Positions 1-8,287 of a stretch of DNA of 64,000 bases are shown in pieces. The translations under genes were made by a program, and so were the position numbers. Location of the stretch: positions 124,003-188,002 of the forward strand of contig NZ_LNAL01000006.1 in the NCBI RefSeq assembly GCF_001483135.1. Direction: 5' to 3'. The stretch comes from Solirubrum puertoriconensis (GTDB taxonomy: Bacteria; Bacteroidota; Bacteroidia; Cytophagales; Hymenobacteraceae). The first letter of the stretch is position 1, and the number at the start of each line of letters is the position of its first letter. The notes under the pieces are model-generated. The model made no database searches, was not told the origin of the DNA, and saw only the letters and a list, made by a program, of their open reading frames with translations.

Positions 1-654
1 CGCTACGTACTAGGCCGCGTGCTCTACAATCTAGGGCGCGTAAGCACCTACGCCACGCTCGGCGCTTTGGCGGGTTTGCTGGGGCAATCGTTGCGGGTGG
101 CGGGCGTGCAGCAAGGCCTGTCCATCGCCTCGGGTTTGCTGATTTTGCTGCTCGTGGCGGTGCCTGAACGCTACACTGGCCGAGTCGCCGCCGTACTAGG
201 TTTCGATCGGGTGCTGGCTCGCCTGAAGCAAGCGTTGGCGTATTTTTTTCGGCGCCCCGCGCTCGGTGCTTTGTACATGAGCGGCGTGCTGAACGGGCTA
301 TTGCCCTGCGGCCTGGTGTACCTGGCGTTGGCCGGTGCCCTTAGCGCACCTGGGGTAGGAGGGGCCGCAGCCTACATGGCGTTGTTTGGCCTGGGTACCC
401 TGCCGCTCATGCTGGCTTTGTCGCTCACGGGGCGGCTGGTGCCGCTGCAATGGCGGGCCCGGTTGCGGCAGGCCGTACCGGTGGTGGCCACGGCCATGGC
501 GGTGCTGTTCATTGTGCGTGGGTTGGGCCTGGGCATCCCGTACCTGAGTCCGCAGGTAGCAAAAGCCGCCAACAGGCACTCGGTAAGCTGCCACCAAACG
601 GCCGGCCATAGGCCCGCTACCATTTCGGTGTGCCACGCAACCCCGGCCAAGTAG
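1..654 (+). CDS. TauE/SafE-type sulfite exporter family membrane protein, 5' truncated
   Basis: The reading frame is open from the first base of the window, so the N-terminus is missing; the first possible internal start is a GTG at 19. The visible protein has several hydrophobic segments, and its centre carries the motif GLLPCGLVYLAL, typical of the DsbD_2 / UreH-like branch of the TauE/SafE family. In Bacteroidota this type of protein usually sits at the end of cbb3 cytochrome oxidase gene clusters (cco structural and maturation genes). A universal stress protein following it is also common there. A role in copper or thiol handling during oxidase assembly is inference; the cco genes themselves are outside the window. 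The last 30 residues are polar and poorly conserved in appearance. Confidence 0.75.
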   Translation, partial: RYVLGRVLYNLGRVSTYATLGALAGLLGQSLRVAGVQQGLSIASGLLILLLVAVPERYTGRVAAVLGFDRVLARLKQALAYFFRRPALGALYMSGVLNGLLPCGLVYLALAGALSAPGVGGAAAYMALFGLGTLPLMLALSLTGRLVPLQWRARLRQAVPVVATAMAVLFIVRGLGLGIPYLSPQVAKAANRHSVSCHQTAGHRPATISVCHATPAK

Positions 655-705
655 CCGATCCTTTTTTCCACTGATACTCCAGCTTTATCCAAGCCGCTCC
701 GCCTG

Positions 706-1587
706 ATGAAAACCATCCTCGTTCCCGTCGATCTGACTGCTGCGGCCGAGCACACGTTGGTGTATGCCAACAAGCTGGCCGTACGCCTAGGTGCCGAAGT
801 TGTGCTGCTGTACTGCCACCACGGCAACCTCTCCGCAACAGAAACCGCCGACTACCAAAAGCGCCTCGACACTTTAGCCGAGCGCCTGCGCTACGTGCAG
901 CTGGTGCGGCAAGATGGCCGCCGCATTCGCTACCGCCACGCGGTACGCTCGGGCTGCTTGCACGACCGCATTCAGGAGGTAATCGACGCCTACGCTGCTG
1001 ATTTGGTAGTAATGAACCTCGAGCACATCGATTGCGGCGAAGAGGCCATCAGCGGCAACCACGCCATCCGCATTGCCGAGCTGGCCAGTTGCCCGGTGCT
1101 GGTGGTGCCGCCCGGCGCACGTACCTTGCCCGCACGCCTGGCTTTTATGGCCGATTTCGGCAGCCTCGACAAAGCCACGTTGCCGGGCCTCAACGACCTA
1201 GTGGTTGGCCTGCATGCGCAACTGCAACTGGTGCATTTCTACCAGCGCCTCGATTTGCCGGAGCTAATCAGCATCAAGCGGGGCATGCAAATGATTCGGA
1301 CGGAGCTGCCCACCGTGAACATCGACAGCAAACTGGTGCTCGACGACGACCCGCTGGAGGGCGTAAGCGAGTTCTGCGCCCTTATACAAGCGCAATTACT
1401 CGTTTTTGCCCCCGCCGACGTAAGCCTGCTCCGCCGCTTCTTCGACGTGTGCTACACCAAAACCCGCGCCTACCACACCCGCATTCCGGTGCTGGTGCTG
1501 CGCCAGCCGCAGCAACAAACCCGCTTCTGCTGCGAGCACTGCACCAGCAGCCAAGCTACTCTGGTAAGTGCGGCGGTAATGGAGTAG
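706..1587 (+). CDS. Universal stress protein, UspA family, two tandem domains
   Basis: The protein has 293 residues, the length expected for two Usp domains in tandem. Domain 1 (about residues 1-140) begins MKTILVPVDLT and ends with the beta-strand CPVLVVPPG; domain 2 (about 147-270) is more divergent and ends IPVLVLRQP. The tail is cysteine-rich (CCEHC near residue 277), which is unusual and could bind metal. Usp proteins are cytoplasmic and often bind ATP, but I do not see a clean G-2x-G-9x-G(S/T) loop, so nucleotide binding is uncertain. It lies 51 bp downstream of the TauE/SafE-like gene on the same strand and probably shares its transcript. The ATG at 706 follows a non-coding gap and is the natural start. 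Confidence 0.85.
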   Translation: MKTILVPVDLTAAAEHTLVYANKLAVRLGAEVVLLYCHHGNLSATETADYQKRLDTLAERLRYVQLVRQDGRRIRYRHAVRSGCLHDRIQEVIDAYAADLVVMNLEHIDCGEEAISGNHAIRIAELASCPVLVVPPGARTLPARLAFMADFGSLDKATLPGLNDLVVGLHAQLQLVHFYQRLDLPELISIKRGMQMIRTELPTVNIDSKLVLDDDPLEGVSEFCALIQAQLLVFAPADVSLLRRFFDVCYTKTRAYHTRIPVLVLRQPQQQTRFCCEHCTSSQATLVSAAVME

Positions 1588-1616
1588 CAAACCCTAGGTC
1601 AGCTATAGCTAAGGCT

Positions 1617-1685
1617 AGTTCCCCGCTTCAGATGAGGCGTGGGCTAGGGGTGGTTGGTCGTTGTTTACCCAAGGCGTCATGCCGG
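1617..1685. repeat. Dispersed intergenic repeat, half-element copy
   Basis: Contains the block with the GATGAG palindrome core followed by GGCTAGGGGTGGTTG, then GGCGTCATGC at the end. It is a diverged single-arm version of the element present in full at 46551-46823 and 56594-56869 and in part at 3814-3892. It lies between the stop of the Usp gene and a terminator hairpin. Confidence 0.6.
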
Positions 1686-1696
1686 AGCAAAAACCA

Positions 1697-1732
1697 AGCG
1701 GGGCCACCGAACGAGAGTTCGGTGGCCCCGCT
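1697..1732. terminator. Bidirectional terminator hairpin
   Basis: Perfect 16-bp stem (AGCGGGGCCACCGAAC at 1697-1712 pairing with 1717-1732) with a GAGA loop. It separates the convergent Usp and EamA genes. There is no long T-run, so it may act as a 3'-end stabiliser as much as an intrinsic terminator. Confidence 0.7.
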
Positions 1733-1804
1733 GCCGTCAGAACGAAATCGTTGCTGAAGTTAGGCCGTACGACTTAAGCCCTACGAGCAACCTAGGGGAT
1801 AACA

Positions 1805-2782
1805 TCAATCCTCGATATCAGCCAGCTGATGCTCACCGGCTGGCGCCGGTTGCGGTGCCGATGTTTTGCGGCCGCCCAGCACCACCAGCATCACGGCCAG
1901 CACAATCAGCAGGGCACCACCGGTCATTTGCACGTTCAGGGCTTCGCCCGCAAACGCCCAGCCCAGCAGCACCGCCACCACGGGGTTCACGAAGGCATAC
2001 GTACCCGCCAACGCCGGCTCTACCACCCGCAGCAGCCAGATGTAAGCTGAAAAGGCAACCCACGAGCCGAACGTAACCAGGTAGGCGAAGGCGAACCATG
2101 CCTTAGGCGTAATGCCGCTCAGGTGAAAGCGCGGCGCTTCGCCGTGCAGCAAACCCGCAATCAGCAAGAAAAAGCCACCGCAAATCATTTGCATGCCCAC
2201 GCCCAAAAAGGGCGAGCCGCCGATGGGGTTCTTTTTGGAGTACAACGAGCCCACCGACCACATCAGCGAGGCCAATAGCACGGCGGCTATGCCAATGCCT
2301 GGGTGCCCTGGTATCAGTACGGGGGCGGCTGAGCGGGTGCTGGCCAGCAGGTACATGCCACCTAGGCCCAGGCCCAAGCCCAGCATTACCTTAGCCGTAG
2401 GCTTAGGCGTGAGGCCGCTCCACCAGCCCAGCACGGCCAAAAACATGGGCACGGTAGCCACCATCAGCGCCGCCAACCCCGAGGGGATGTACTGCTGCGA
2501 AAACGTGGTGCCGCCGTTGCCGAACAGCGGCAGGCAAATGCCCACCACGGCCGCCCGCAGCCAATCTTGCCGCGTAGGGGCCGCTGCCCCGCTCAGCCGA
2601 ATGGCGGCGTACTGCACCCCGCCGGCCAGCAGGTAGCGAAAGGCCGACAGCAAAAACGGCGGCCAGGCCGAAAGGGCCGTTTTGGTGGCCAGGTACGTGG
2701 AGCCCCAAATCAGGTAAAGCGCCAGCAGCGCCGAGCCAACAAGCACGGCCGAAGGGCGGGAAGAAACAGCAGTAGCAGACAT
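1805..2782 (-). CDS. EamA / DMT-superfamily drug-metabolite exporter
   Basis: About 325 residues with ten predicted hydrophobic helices arranged as two EamA repeats, the standard architecture of the drug/metabolite transporter superfamily. The first repeat carries the family signature LYLIWGSTYLATK near the N-terminus; the second includes YLVTFGSWVAFSAYIWLL. It is an inner-membrane exporter; the substrate cannot be read from sequence (relatives export amino acids or small metabolites). I prefer the ATG at 2782; a GTG at 2803 would add seven residues. It is a single-gene unit, convergent with the Usp gene and divergent from the SDR at 2938, with about 155 bp between for promoters. Confidence 0.88.
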   Translation of the reverse strand: MSATAVSSRPSAVLVGSALLALYLIWGSTYLATKTALSAWPPFLLSAFRYLLAGGVQYAAIRLSGAAAPTRQDWLRAAVVGICLPLFGNGGTTFSQQYIPSGLAALMVATVPMFLAVLGWWSGLTPKPTAKVMLGLGLGLGGMYLLASTRSAAPVLIPGHPGIGIAAVLLASLMWSVGSLYSKKNPIGGSPFLGVGMQMICGGFFLLIAGLLHGEAPRFHLSGITPKAWFAFAYLVTFGSWVAFSAYIWLLRVVEPALAGTYAFVNPVVAVLLGWAFAGEALNVQMTGGALLIVLAVMLVVLGGRKTSAPQPAPAGEHQLADIED

Positions 2783-2937
2783 AGCAACAGCGCAAATCGA
2801 CACCTAGGTAGCGGGCAACGGAGCCTTCTACGAAACGGGCGCAAACGTAGCGGGCTTGCCCGCGGCATCCAACCTGTTTCTTGCGAAACTTGGCCAATGC
2901 CGCCTAACACGCTCCAGGGCTGCTTACCTTATCCGGC

Positions 2938-3726
2938 ATGAACTTCCGCAACCAAGTCATTTGGCTTACCGGCGCCTCAAGCGGCATTGGCGAAGCCTTG
3001 GCCAAAGCTTTTGCCCACGAGGGCGCGCGGCTGGTGCTTTCGGCGCGCAACGAAGCCGAGCTGCGCCGGGTGCAGCAAATCTGCGCCCCTGCCGAGGCCT
3101 TGGTGCTGCCCCTCGACCTAGGCGACGCCGCCAGCCTGCCCGGCAAAGTGCAGCAGGTGCTGGCGCACTACGGCCGCCTCGATGTGCTCGTGAACAACGG
3201 CGGCGTAAGCCAGCGCTCCTTAGCCCTCGAAACTTCGCTTGCCGTCGACCGCCGGCTGATGGAGGTAAACTACTTCGGCACCGTTGCGCTCAGCAAAGCC
3301 GCCTTGCCGCACCTGCTGCAGCAGAGCGCGGGGCGCATTGTTACCATCAGCAGTTTGGTGGGCAAGTTTGGCACGCCGTACCGCTCGGCTTATGCCGCCA
3401 GCAAACACGCCCTACACGGCTTCTTCGATTCGTTGCGGGCCGAGTTGCACGGCTCCGGCGTGGGCATCACCATCATCTGCCCGGGCTTTATCCGCACGGG
3501 TGTGTCCATCAACGCGCTTACCGGCGACGGCCGCGCCCTAGGCACCATGGACGAAGCCACCGAAAAGGGCCTCTCGCCCGAGGCGTTTGCCCGCCGCGCC
3601 CTGCCCATCATCGCCCGCGGCGACAATGAAGCCTACATCGGCGGAAAAGAAACTTTAGGTGTGTACCTAAAGCGCTTCGCCCCCGCAATCTTTGCCAAGC
3701 TCCTGACGCGAACTAAAGTGCGGTAG
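2938..3726 (+). CDS. SDR family oxidoreductase
   Basis: The 262-residue protein is a classical short-chain dehydrogenase/reductase. It has the N-terminal cofactor motif TGASSGIGEALAKAFA (TGxxxGxG), the NNGG structural motif (VNNGGVSQ), a catalytic serine in TISSLVGKFG and the YxxxK pair in YRSAYAASKHAL. Arg/Ser after beta-2 (LSARNEAEL) suggests NADP(H) preference. The C-terminal region resembles the DltE/YqjQ-like 'dehydrogenase/reductase SDR family member 7' type that is often membrane-associated. Substrate unknown. The ATG at 2938 begins right at the conserved first strand. It appears monocistronic. Confidence 0.88.
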   Translation: MNFRNQVIWLTGASSGIGEALAKAFAHEGARLVLSARNEAELRRVQQICAPAEALVLPLDLGDAASLPGKVQQVLAHYGRLDVLVNNGGVSQRSLALETSLAVDRRLMEVNYFGTVALSKAALPHLLQQSAGRIVTISSLVGKFGTPYRSAYAASKHALHGFFDSLRAELHGSGVGITIICPGFIRTGVSINALTGDGRALGTMDEATEKGLSPEAFARRALPIIARGDNEAYIGGKETLGVYLKRFAPAIFAKLLTRTKVR

Positions 3727-3813
3727 AAGTAAGGTAAACAAGTTTACTAGGTGGTTAGTAATATTGTTTACTTGTTCAAAGAAGGCTCAACAAAGCTAGA
3801 GTTAAAGCTAAAA

Positions 3814-3892
3814 GCAAGTTCCCCTCCTCAGATGAGGAGGGGCTAGGGGTGGTTGACTTCCACATAGCACGTCATGCTGAGCTTGTCGAAGC
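3814..3892. repeat. Dispersed intergenic repeat, partial copy (A and B blocks)
   Basis: Block A is the palindrome CCCCTCCTCAGATGAGGAGG plus GGCTAGGGGTGGTTGAC (3818-3857). Block B is CGTCATGCTGAGCTTGTCG (from 3870). The same blocks in the same order begin the full inverted element at 46551 and 56594; here the second, inverted arm is missing. Confidence 0.75.
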
Positions 3893-3915
3893 AACTATCT
3901 CGCTTCGCTCGCATA

Positions 3916-4022
3916 TAGCGCGGACTTTGTAGTCCGCGTCCCCAGGTAGTATTCTTCCTAATATCACCTAAGACAACGATTAAGGTTACTATCCTAGGAC
4001 GCGGACTACAAAGTCCGCGCTA
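3916..4022. repeat. 107-bp inverted-repeat element (GCGGACTTTGTAGTCCGC family)
   Basis: The left arm TAGCGCGGACTTTGTAGTCC... (3916-3941) is repeated as its exact reverse complement at 3997-4022, and each arm is itself partly palindromic. The AT-richer centre is related to that of the second copy at 52160-52258. It codes for nothing visible and resembles a REP/BIME or MITE-like unit. Confidence 0.8.
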
Positions 4023-4305
4023 CGGCATTGCCGCTCGTGCTGGCCAACGCGGCCTGAACCGAAAGTCGGCGCGTAGCCAAGCCCGTGAGCAGTGCTGCTA
4101 GTGGCTTGAGAAGTTGCCAAAAAGCTGCGTTCGGGCCCGCCATGTCCTGACCCAATACGTGAGCCTGAACCGGGTATAACGTTGGCTGCAGTAGATTTTT
4201 TGGGCTTATAACTAAAATAATAATAGCGTCAAAGCAATTGGTAACGAATGCTGACGATTTTATTTATTTAAAATAAAATCGTCAGAGATAATGCATATTA
4301 TTAGC

Positions 4306-4668
4306 CTAAATTTTAGTGAACAAAAATATTAATACTATTAAAATTATAGATGTAATCTTGATGTATGCGAATTTATCTCTTTTGATCCTATAAGAATTGA
4401 CATATTGATTATAGTGCTTGTTGTTAGTTTTTATCACCAATGAATACTCATCCTCGATTGAATACTTTTTTATTGATTGAAAATAGGTTTTTGGCTCTGA
4501 TTTTAGTGATTTTGAATCTGGTAGCACACTGTTGTCGTCTTTATTTACAAGGCTATTATAAATGGTAATTGTGTCAATGAATTTAGTTTTAGTCTTGTTT
4601 TCTTTTAACGAAGAATACACAAGTGTAATAAAACAAACACAGAATGAAACAAGAATGGAAATATCCAT
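4306..4668 (-). CDS. Hypothetical small two-helix membrane protein in an AT-rich island
   Basis: I do not recognise this protein. From the ATG at 4668 it has 120 residues: a hydrophobic helix at about 4-20 (ILVSFCVCFITLVYSS), a charged Lys/Asp/Glu-rich middle of about 75 residues, and a second helix at the very C-terminus (ITSIILIVLIFLF). A GTG at 4707 would add 13 residues. Base composition is strikingly AT-rich and codon choice (AAA, ATT, TTT) is unlike every neighbour, which points to recent acquisition. The topology places the soluble domain between two membrane anchors. There is no partner gene on either side and no recognisable catalytic motif. Confidence 0.6.
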   Translation of the reverse strand: MDISILVSFCVCFITLVYSSLKENKTKTKFIDTITIYNSLVNKDDNSVLPDSKSLKSEPKTYFQSIKKYSIEDEYSLVIKTNNKHYNQYVNSYRIKRDKFAYIKITSIILIVLIFLFTKI

Positions 4669-4945
4669 GAATGCGAAGAGTAAAAGCGGTCTGAAAGTGA
4701 ATATCACACTTCGTGGCTAATCCAGAAGATGCTTTGCTAACTGTTTCATCTTCTTAGATGTCAAATTTAAGACATTGCTATAAAAGCATAGCCAAGTTTA
4801 GTTTTTAGGCCGCGCTACTGCTGGCGACGTAGCGAGCAAATGGGCAGCCCAAGTAAGTACCCTAGGCCAGCCCAAACTGCATTTGCGCAACCCTACCCTG
4901 GCCTCTGAGTCCTTTCACCTATTCTCCGCCCCAAATTCCAGCTCC

Positions 4946-6601
4946 ATGCTCAGAGCCACGCTCTGCTTCCTGGCCGTGCTAGCGTTGCCGCACCTAGGCG
5001 CCGCCCAGCTCATGCAGCCCAAGCCAGCCTTCACGCGCGCCGATTCGCTGCGCGGCTCGCTTACGCCGCCCCGCAGCTGCTACGACGTCAAATACTACCA
5101 CCTCGATGTAAAGCTCGATGTAGCTAAGCGCTACATCAGCGGCTCCAACCTGTTCCGCTTCCAGGCCACGCAGGATTTCACGCGCCTGCAGTTCGATCTG
5201 TTTGCCAACCTAAAGGTTGATCGGGTGGTGTACCGCGGCCAGGAGCTGCCCTTCACGCGCGAGTTCAACGCGGTGTTCGTCACGTTTCCGCAGCCCATCA
5301 AGCAAGGCACCCGCGACGAGTTTCGGGTGTACTACTCCGGCAACCCCACCGTGGCCCAACACGCGCCCTGGGACGGCGGCTTTGTGTTTGCGGAGCACGG
5401 CAAGGGCCAGCCCTGGGTAGCTACGGCCTGCCAGGGCATCGGCGCCAGCATTTGGTGGCCCACCAAAGACCACCAATCCGACGAGCCCGACAGCATGCTT
5501 ATCAGCGTAACGGTGCCCAAAGGCCTGAAGGATATTTCGAACGGCCGCCTGCGCAAAACCACCAAGCTGAAGGGCGGTGCCACGCGCTTCGATTGGTTTG
5601 TCTCGAACCCCATCAACAACTACGACGTGGCCCTGAACGTGGCCAACTACGAGCATTTCGACGACACGTACCAAGGCGAAAAAGGCAAGCTAACGCTCGA
5701 CTATTGGGTGCTGCCCGAAAACCTAGCGAAAGCCCGTAAGCAGTTTGGTGCCAACGTAAAGCCCATGCTCAAGTCGTTCGAGCACTGGTTTGGGCCGTAC
5801 CCTTTCTACGAAGACGGCTACAAGCTCGTGGAAACGCCGCACCTCGGCATGGAGCACCAAAGCGCCGTGGCCTACGGCAACAAGTACCAGAACGGCTACC
5901 TGGGCAAAGACCGCTCGGCCACCGGCTGGGGCGATAAGTGGGATTTCATCGTGATTCACGAAAGCGGCCACGAATGGTTCGGTAACAACATTACCGCCAA
6001 GGATATTGCCGACATGTGGATTCACGAGTCGTTCACGAGCTACTCCGAATCGTTGTTTACCGAAAGCCTCTTCGGTAAGCAAGCTGGGCAGGAGTACGTG
6101 CACGGCCAGCGCCGCAATATCCAGAACGACGCGCCCATCATCGGCACCTACGGCGTAAACCGCGAAGGCTCCGGCGACATGTACGACAAGGGCGCCAATC
6201 TGCTCAACATGGTGCGGACCATCATCAACAACGACGAGCAGTGGCGGCAGATCTTGCGCGGCCTCGGGCAGCAGTTTTACCACCAAACCGTAACGGCCGA
6301 GCAAGTCATTGGCTACATCAACCAGCAAAGCGGCCGCAACCTCACCAAAGTGTTCGAGCAGTACTTGCGCCACTCCGGCCTGCCCACGCTGGAGGTGCGC
6401 TTCGAAAACAACCAAACGCTGGCCCGCTGGGTGGCCGATGTGCCCGGCTTCGATATGCCCGTGCGCGTGCGGCTGAAAGGCGGTGAGTACCGCTTTGTGC
6501 AGCCCACCACCCGCTTCGAGCCCATCGACCTACCCGGCGCCACCAAAGACAACTTCGAAGTCGACACCTTCAACCACTACATCGGCGTGCTGGTGGACTG
6601 A
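4946..6601 (+). CDS. Secreted M1-family metallopeptidase (aminopeptidase)
   Basis: Zinc aminopeptidase that would remove N-terminal residues from peptides in the periplasm or outside the cell. The zinc site is intact: HESGH at residues 338-342 and the third ligand Glu361 in WIHESFTSYSE, exactly 18 residues further, as in family M1. The exopeptidase motif is GMEHQS rather than the usual GAMEN. The N-terminal beta domain (about 35-260) begins YYHLDVKLDV. At about 551 residues it lacks the long C-terminal HEAT-like domain of PepN, like other short Bacteroidota M1 enzymes. The ATG at 4946 gives a clean signal peptide (MLRATLCFLAVLALPHLGAA). A TTG further upstream would place non-signal residues in front of it. 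Confidence 0.9.
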   Translation: MLRATLCFLAVLALPHLGAAQLMQPKPAFTRADSLRGSLTPPRSCYDVKYYHLDVKLDVAKRYISGSNLFRFQATQDFTRLQFDLFANLKVDRVVYRGQELPFTREFNAVFVTFPQPIKQGTRDEFRVYYSGNPTVAQHAPWDGGFVFAEHGKGQPWVATACQGIGASIWWPTKDHQSDEPDSMLISVTVPKGLKDISNGRLRKTTKLKGGATRFDWFVSNPINNYDVALNVANYEHFDDTYQGEKGKLTLDYWVLPENLAKARKQFGANVKPMLKSFEHWFGPYPFYEDGYKLVETPHLGMEHQSAVAYGNKYQNGYLGKDRSATGWGDKWDFIVIHESGHEWFGNNITAKDIADMWIHESFTSYSESLFTESLFGKQAGQEYVHGQRRNIQNDAPIIGTYGVNREGSGDMYDKGANLLNMVRTIINNDEQWRQILRGLGQQFYHQTVTAEQVIGYINQQSGRNLTKVFEQYLRHSGLPTLEVRFENNQTLARWVADVPGFDMPVRVRLKGGEYRFVQPTTRFEPIDLPGATKDNFEVDTFNHYIGVLVD

Positions 6602-6736
6602 TCAGTTGCCCTAGCTTTAGTCTTCAGCTTACAAGCCAATTCAATAGCCGCCTTCGCGCAAGCTGCACATTTCCCCGCCTGCCTCGGCATTCTGCCTTAC
6701 CTTTGCCGCAAGCGCTTCATCATTCCGATTTTCAGC

Positions 6737-8143
6737 ATGAACCAATACGACGTTACCGTCATCGGCTCCGGCCCCGGCGGCTACGTGGCGGCCATCCGCT
6801 GCGCCCAGCTCGGCTTCAAAACGGCCCTCATCGAGAAATACCCCACCCTAGGTGGTACCTGCCTCAACGTAGGCTGCATCCCGAGCAAGGCCCTGCTCGA
6901 TAGCACCGAGCACTTCCACAATGCCCATACCACCTTCAAGGAACACGGCATTGAGCTGAGCGACCTGCGCATCAACATGAACCAGCTCATCGACCGCAAA
7001 AACGGGGTCGTGAAGGCCAATACCGACGGCATCCAGTTCTTGATGAAAAAGAACAAGATCGAGGTGCTGCGCGGCGTGGGTTCCTTCGTTGATAAGAACC
7101 ACATCAGCATCGCGCCCACCGAGGGCGGCGAGGCGCAGCAGATCGAAACCAAGTACACCATCATTGCTACGGGCTCCAAGCCCACGGTGCTGCCCTTCAT
7201 TGCCCAAGACAAGGAGCGCATCATCACCAGCACCGAGGCCCTGAACATCCGCGAAGTGCCCAAGCACATGATCGTGATTGGCGGCGGCGTTATCGGCCTC
7301 GAAATGGCTTCGGTGTACGCCCGCCTCGGCGCCAAGGTGAGCATCGTGGAGTTCATGGATTCGCTTATCCCGACCATGGACCGCGCCCTGGGCAAAGAGC
7401 TCAAGCGCATTCTCGGCAAAATCGGCATCGAGTTCTACCTCTCGCACAAGGTTACCGGCGCCACCCGCGAGGGCGACACCGTAACAGTATCGGCTACCAA
7501 TCCCAAGGGCGAGGAAATTAAGCTCGAAGGCGACTACTGCCTCGTGGCCGTGGGTCGTGCGCCCTACACCCAGGGCCTGAACCTGGAAGCCGCCGGCGTG
7601 CAGCTGGAAGAGCGCGGCCGCATTAAGGTTGACGAACACCTGCAAACCACCACGCCCGGCATCTACGCCATCGGCGACGTGATTCGGGGCGCTATGCTGG
7701 CCCACAAGGCCGAGGAAGAAGGCGTGTACGTGGCCGAAACGCTGGCCGGGCAGAAGCCGCACGTCAACTACCTGCTCATCCCCGGCGTGGTGTACACCTG
7801 GCCCGAAGTGGCCGGCGTGGGCTACACCGAAGAGCAGCTCAAGGAAATGGGCAAGGCCTACAAAATCGGCTCGTTCCCCTTCCGCGCCTCGGGCCGCGCC
7901 CGCGCCTCCATGGACCTCGACGGCTTCGTGAAAGTGCTGGCCGACAAGGAAACCGACGAAATCCTGGGCGTGCACATGATCGGTCCGCGCATCGCCGACC
8001 TCATTGCCGAAGCCGTAACGGCCATGGAGTTTCGCGCCTCCGCCGAGGACGTAGCCCGCATGAGCCACGCCCACCCCACCTACGCCGAAGCCATGAAGGA
8101 AGCCTGCTTGGCCGCGACGGAGAACCGGGCGCTACACATGTAA
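6737..8143 (+). CDS. lpdA: Dihydrolipoyl dehydrogenase (E3)
   Basis: E3 component of 2-oxoacid dehydrogenase complexes: it reoxidises dihydrolipoamide and reduces NAD+. The protein has 468 residues, the normal length. Visible features are the FAD dinucleotide fold (GSGPGGYVAA, 10-19), the redox-active disulfide in GGTCLNVGCIPSK (Cys42 and Cys47), the NAD-binding fold VIGGGVIGLEMASVYARLG (about 181-199), the FAD-ribityl motif GIYAIGDV, and the C-terminal His446-Pro/Glu451 dyad in SHAHPTYAEAMKEA. It is monocistronic here, with a very strong hairpin immediately downstream; the E1 and E2 genes are not in the window. The ATG at 6737 starts directly at the first strand. Confidence 0.96.
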   Translation: MNQYDVTVIGSGPGGYVAAIRCAQLGFKTALIEKYPTLGGTCLNVGCIPSKALLDSTEHFHNAHTTFKEHGIELSDLRINMNQLIDRKNGVVKANTDGIQFLMKKNKIEVLRGVGSFVDKNHISIAPTEGGEAQQIETKYTIIATGSKPTVLPFIAQDKERIITSTEALNIREVPKHMIVIGGGVIGLEMASVYARLGAKVSIVEFMDSLIPTMDRALGKELKRILGKIGIEFYLSHKVTGATREGDTVTVSATNPKGEEIKLEGDYCLVAVGRAPYTQGLNLEAAGVQLEERGRIKVDEHLQTTTPGIYAIGDVIRGAMLAHKAEEEGVYVAETLAGQKPHVNYLLIPGVVYTWPEVAGVGYTEEQLKEMGKAYKIGSFPFRASGRARASMDLDGFVKVLADKETDEILGVHMIGPRIADLIAEAVTAMEFRASAEDVARMSHAHPTYAEAMKEACLAATENRALHM

Positions 8144-8157
8144 TTTCTGAGCCGAAA

Positions 8158-8216
8158 GGCCTTAATGTAAAAGCGGCTGGAGCTACTATGGCTCCAGCCG
8201 CTTTTACATTAAGGCC
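8158..8216. terminator. Very long bidirectional terminator hairpin
   Basis: Perfect 26-bp stem: GGCCTTAATGTAAAAGCGGC... at 8158-8183 pairing with 8191-8216, loop TACTATG. It sits between convergent lpdA and the DUF5694 gene. The AT-rich outer stem provides U-tracts for both directions. Confidence 0.9.
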
Positions 8217-8287
8217 AACAAGCCGTTACTAACCAACTGGGCGAAATAGCAGCGACTTCCGAGCCATTAAGGCGTTCCAGCGTACAG

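Larger units (their letters stand above)
3727..4305. other. Non-coding stretch with repeats
   Basis: This 580-bp gap holds a weak AT-rich hairpin just after the SDR stop (GTAAACAA at 3734 pairing near 3764), the repeats at 3814-3892 and 3916-4022 described separately, and from about 4190 the beginning of an AT-rich island. I see no convincing gene in it. Confidence 0.6.

Noticed and set aside
4306-4707. Possible anti-phage effector (for example Pycsar-type membrane effector)
   Set aside because: Only topology and foreign composition suggest it. There is no cyclase, nucleotide-binding domain or partner gene beside it.
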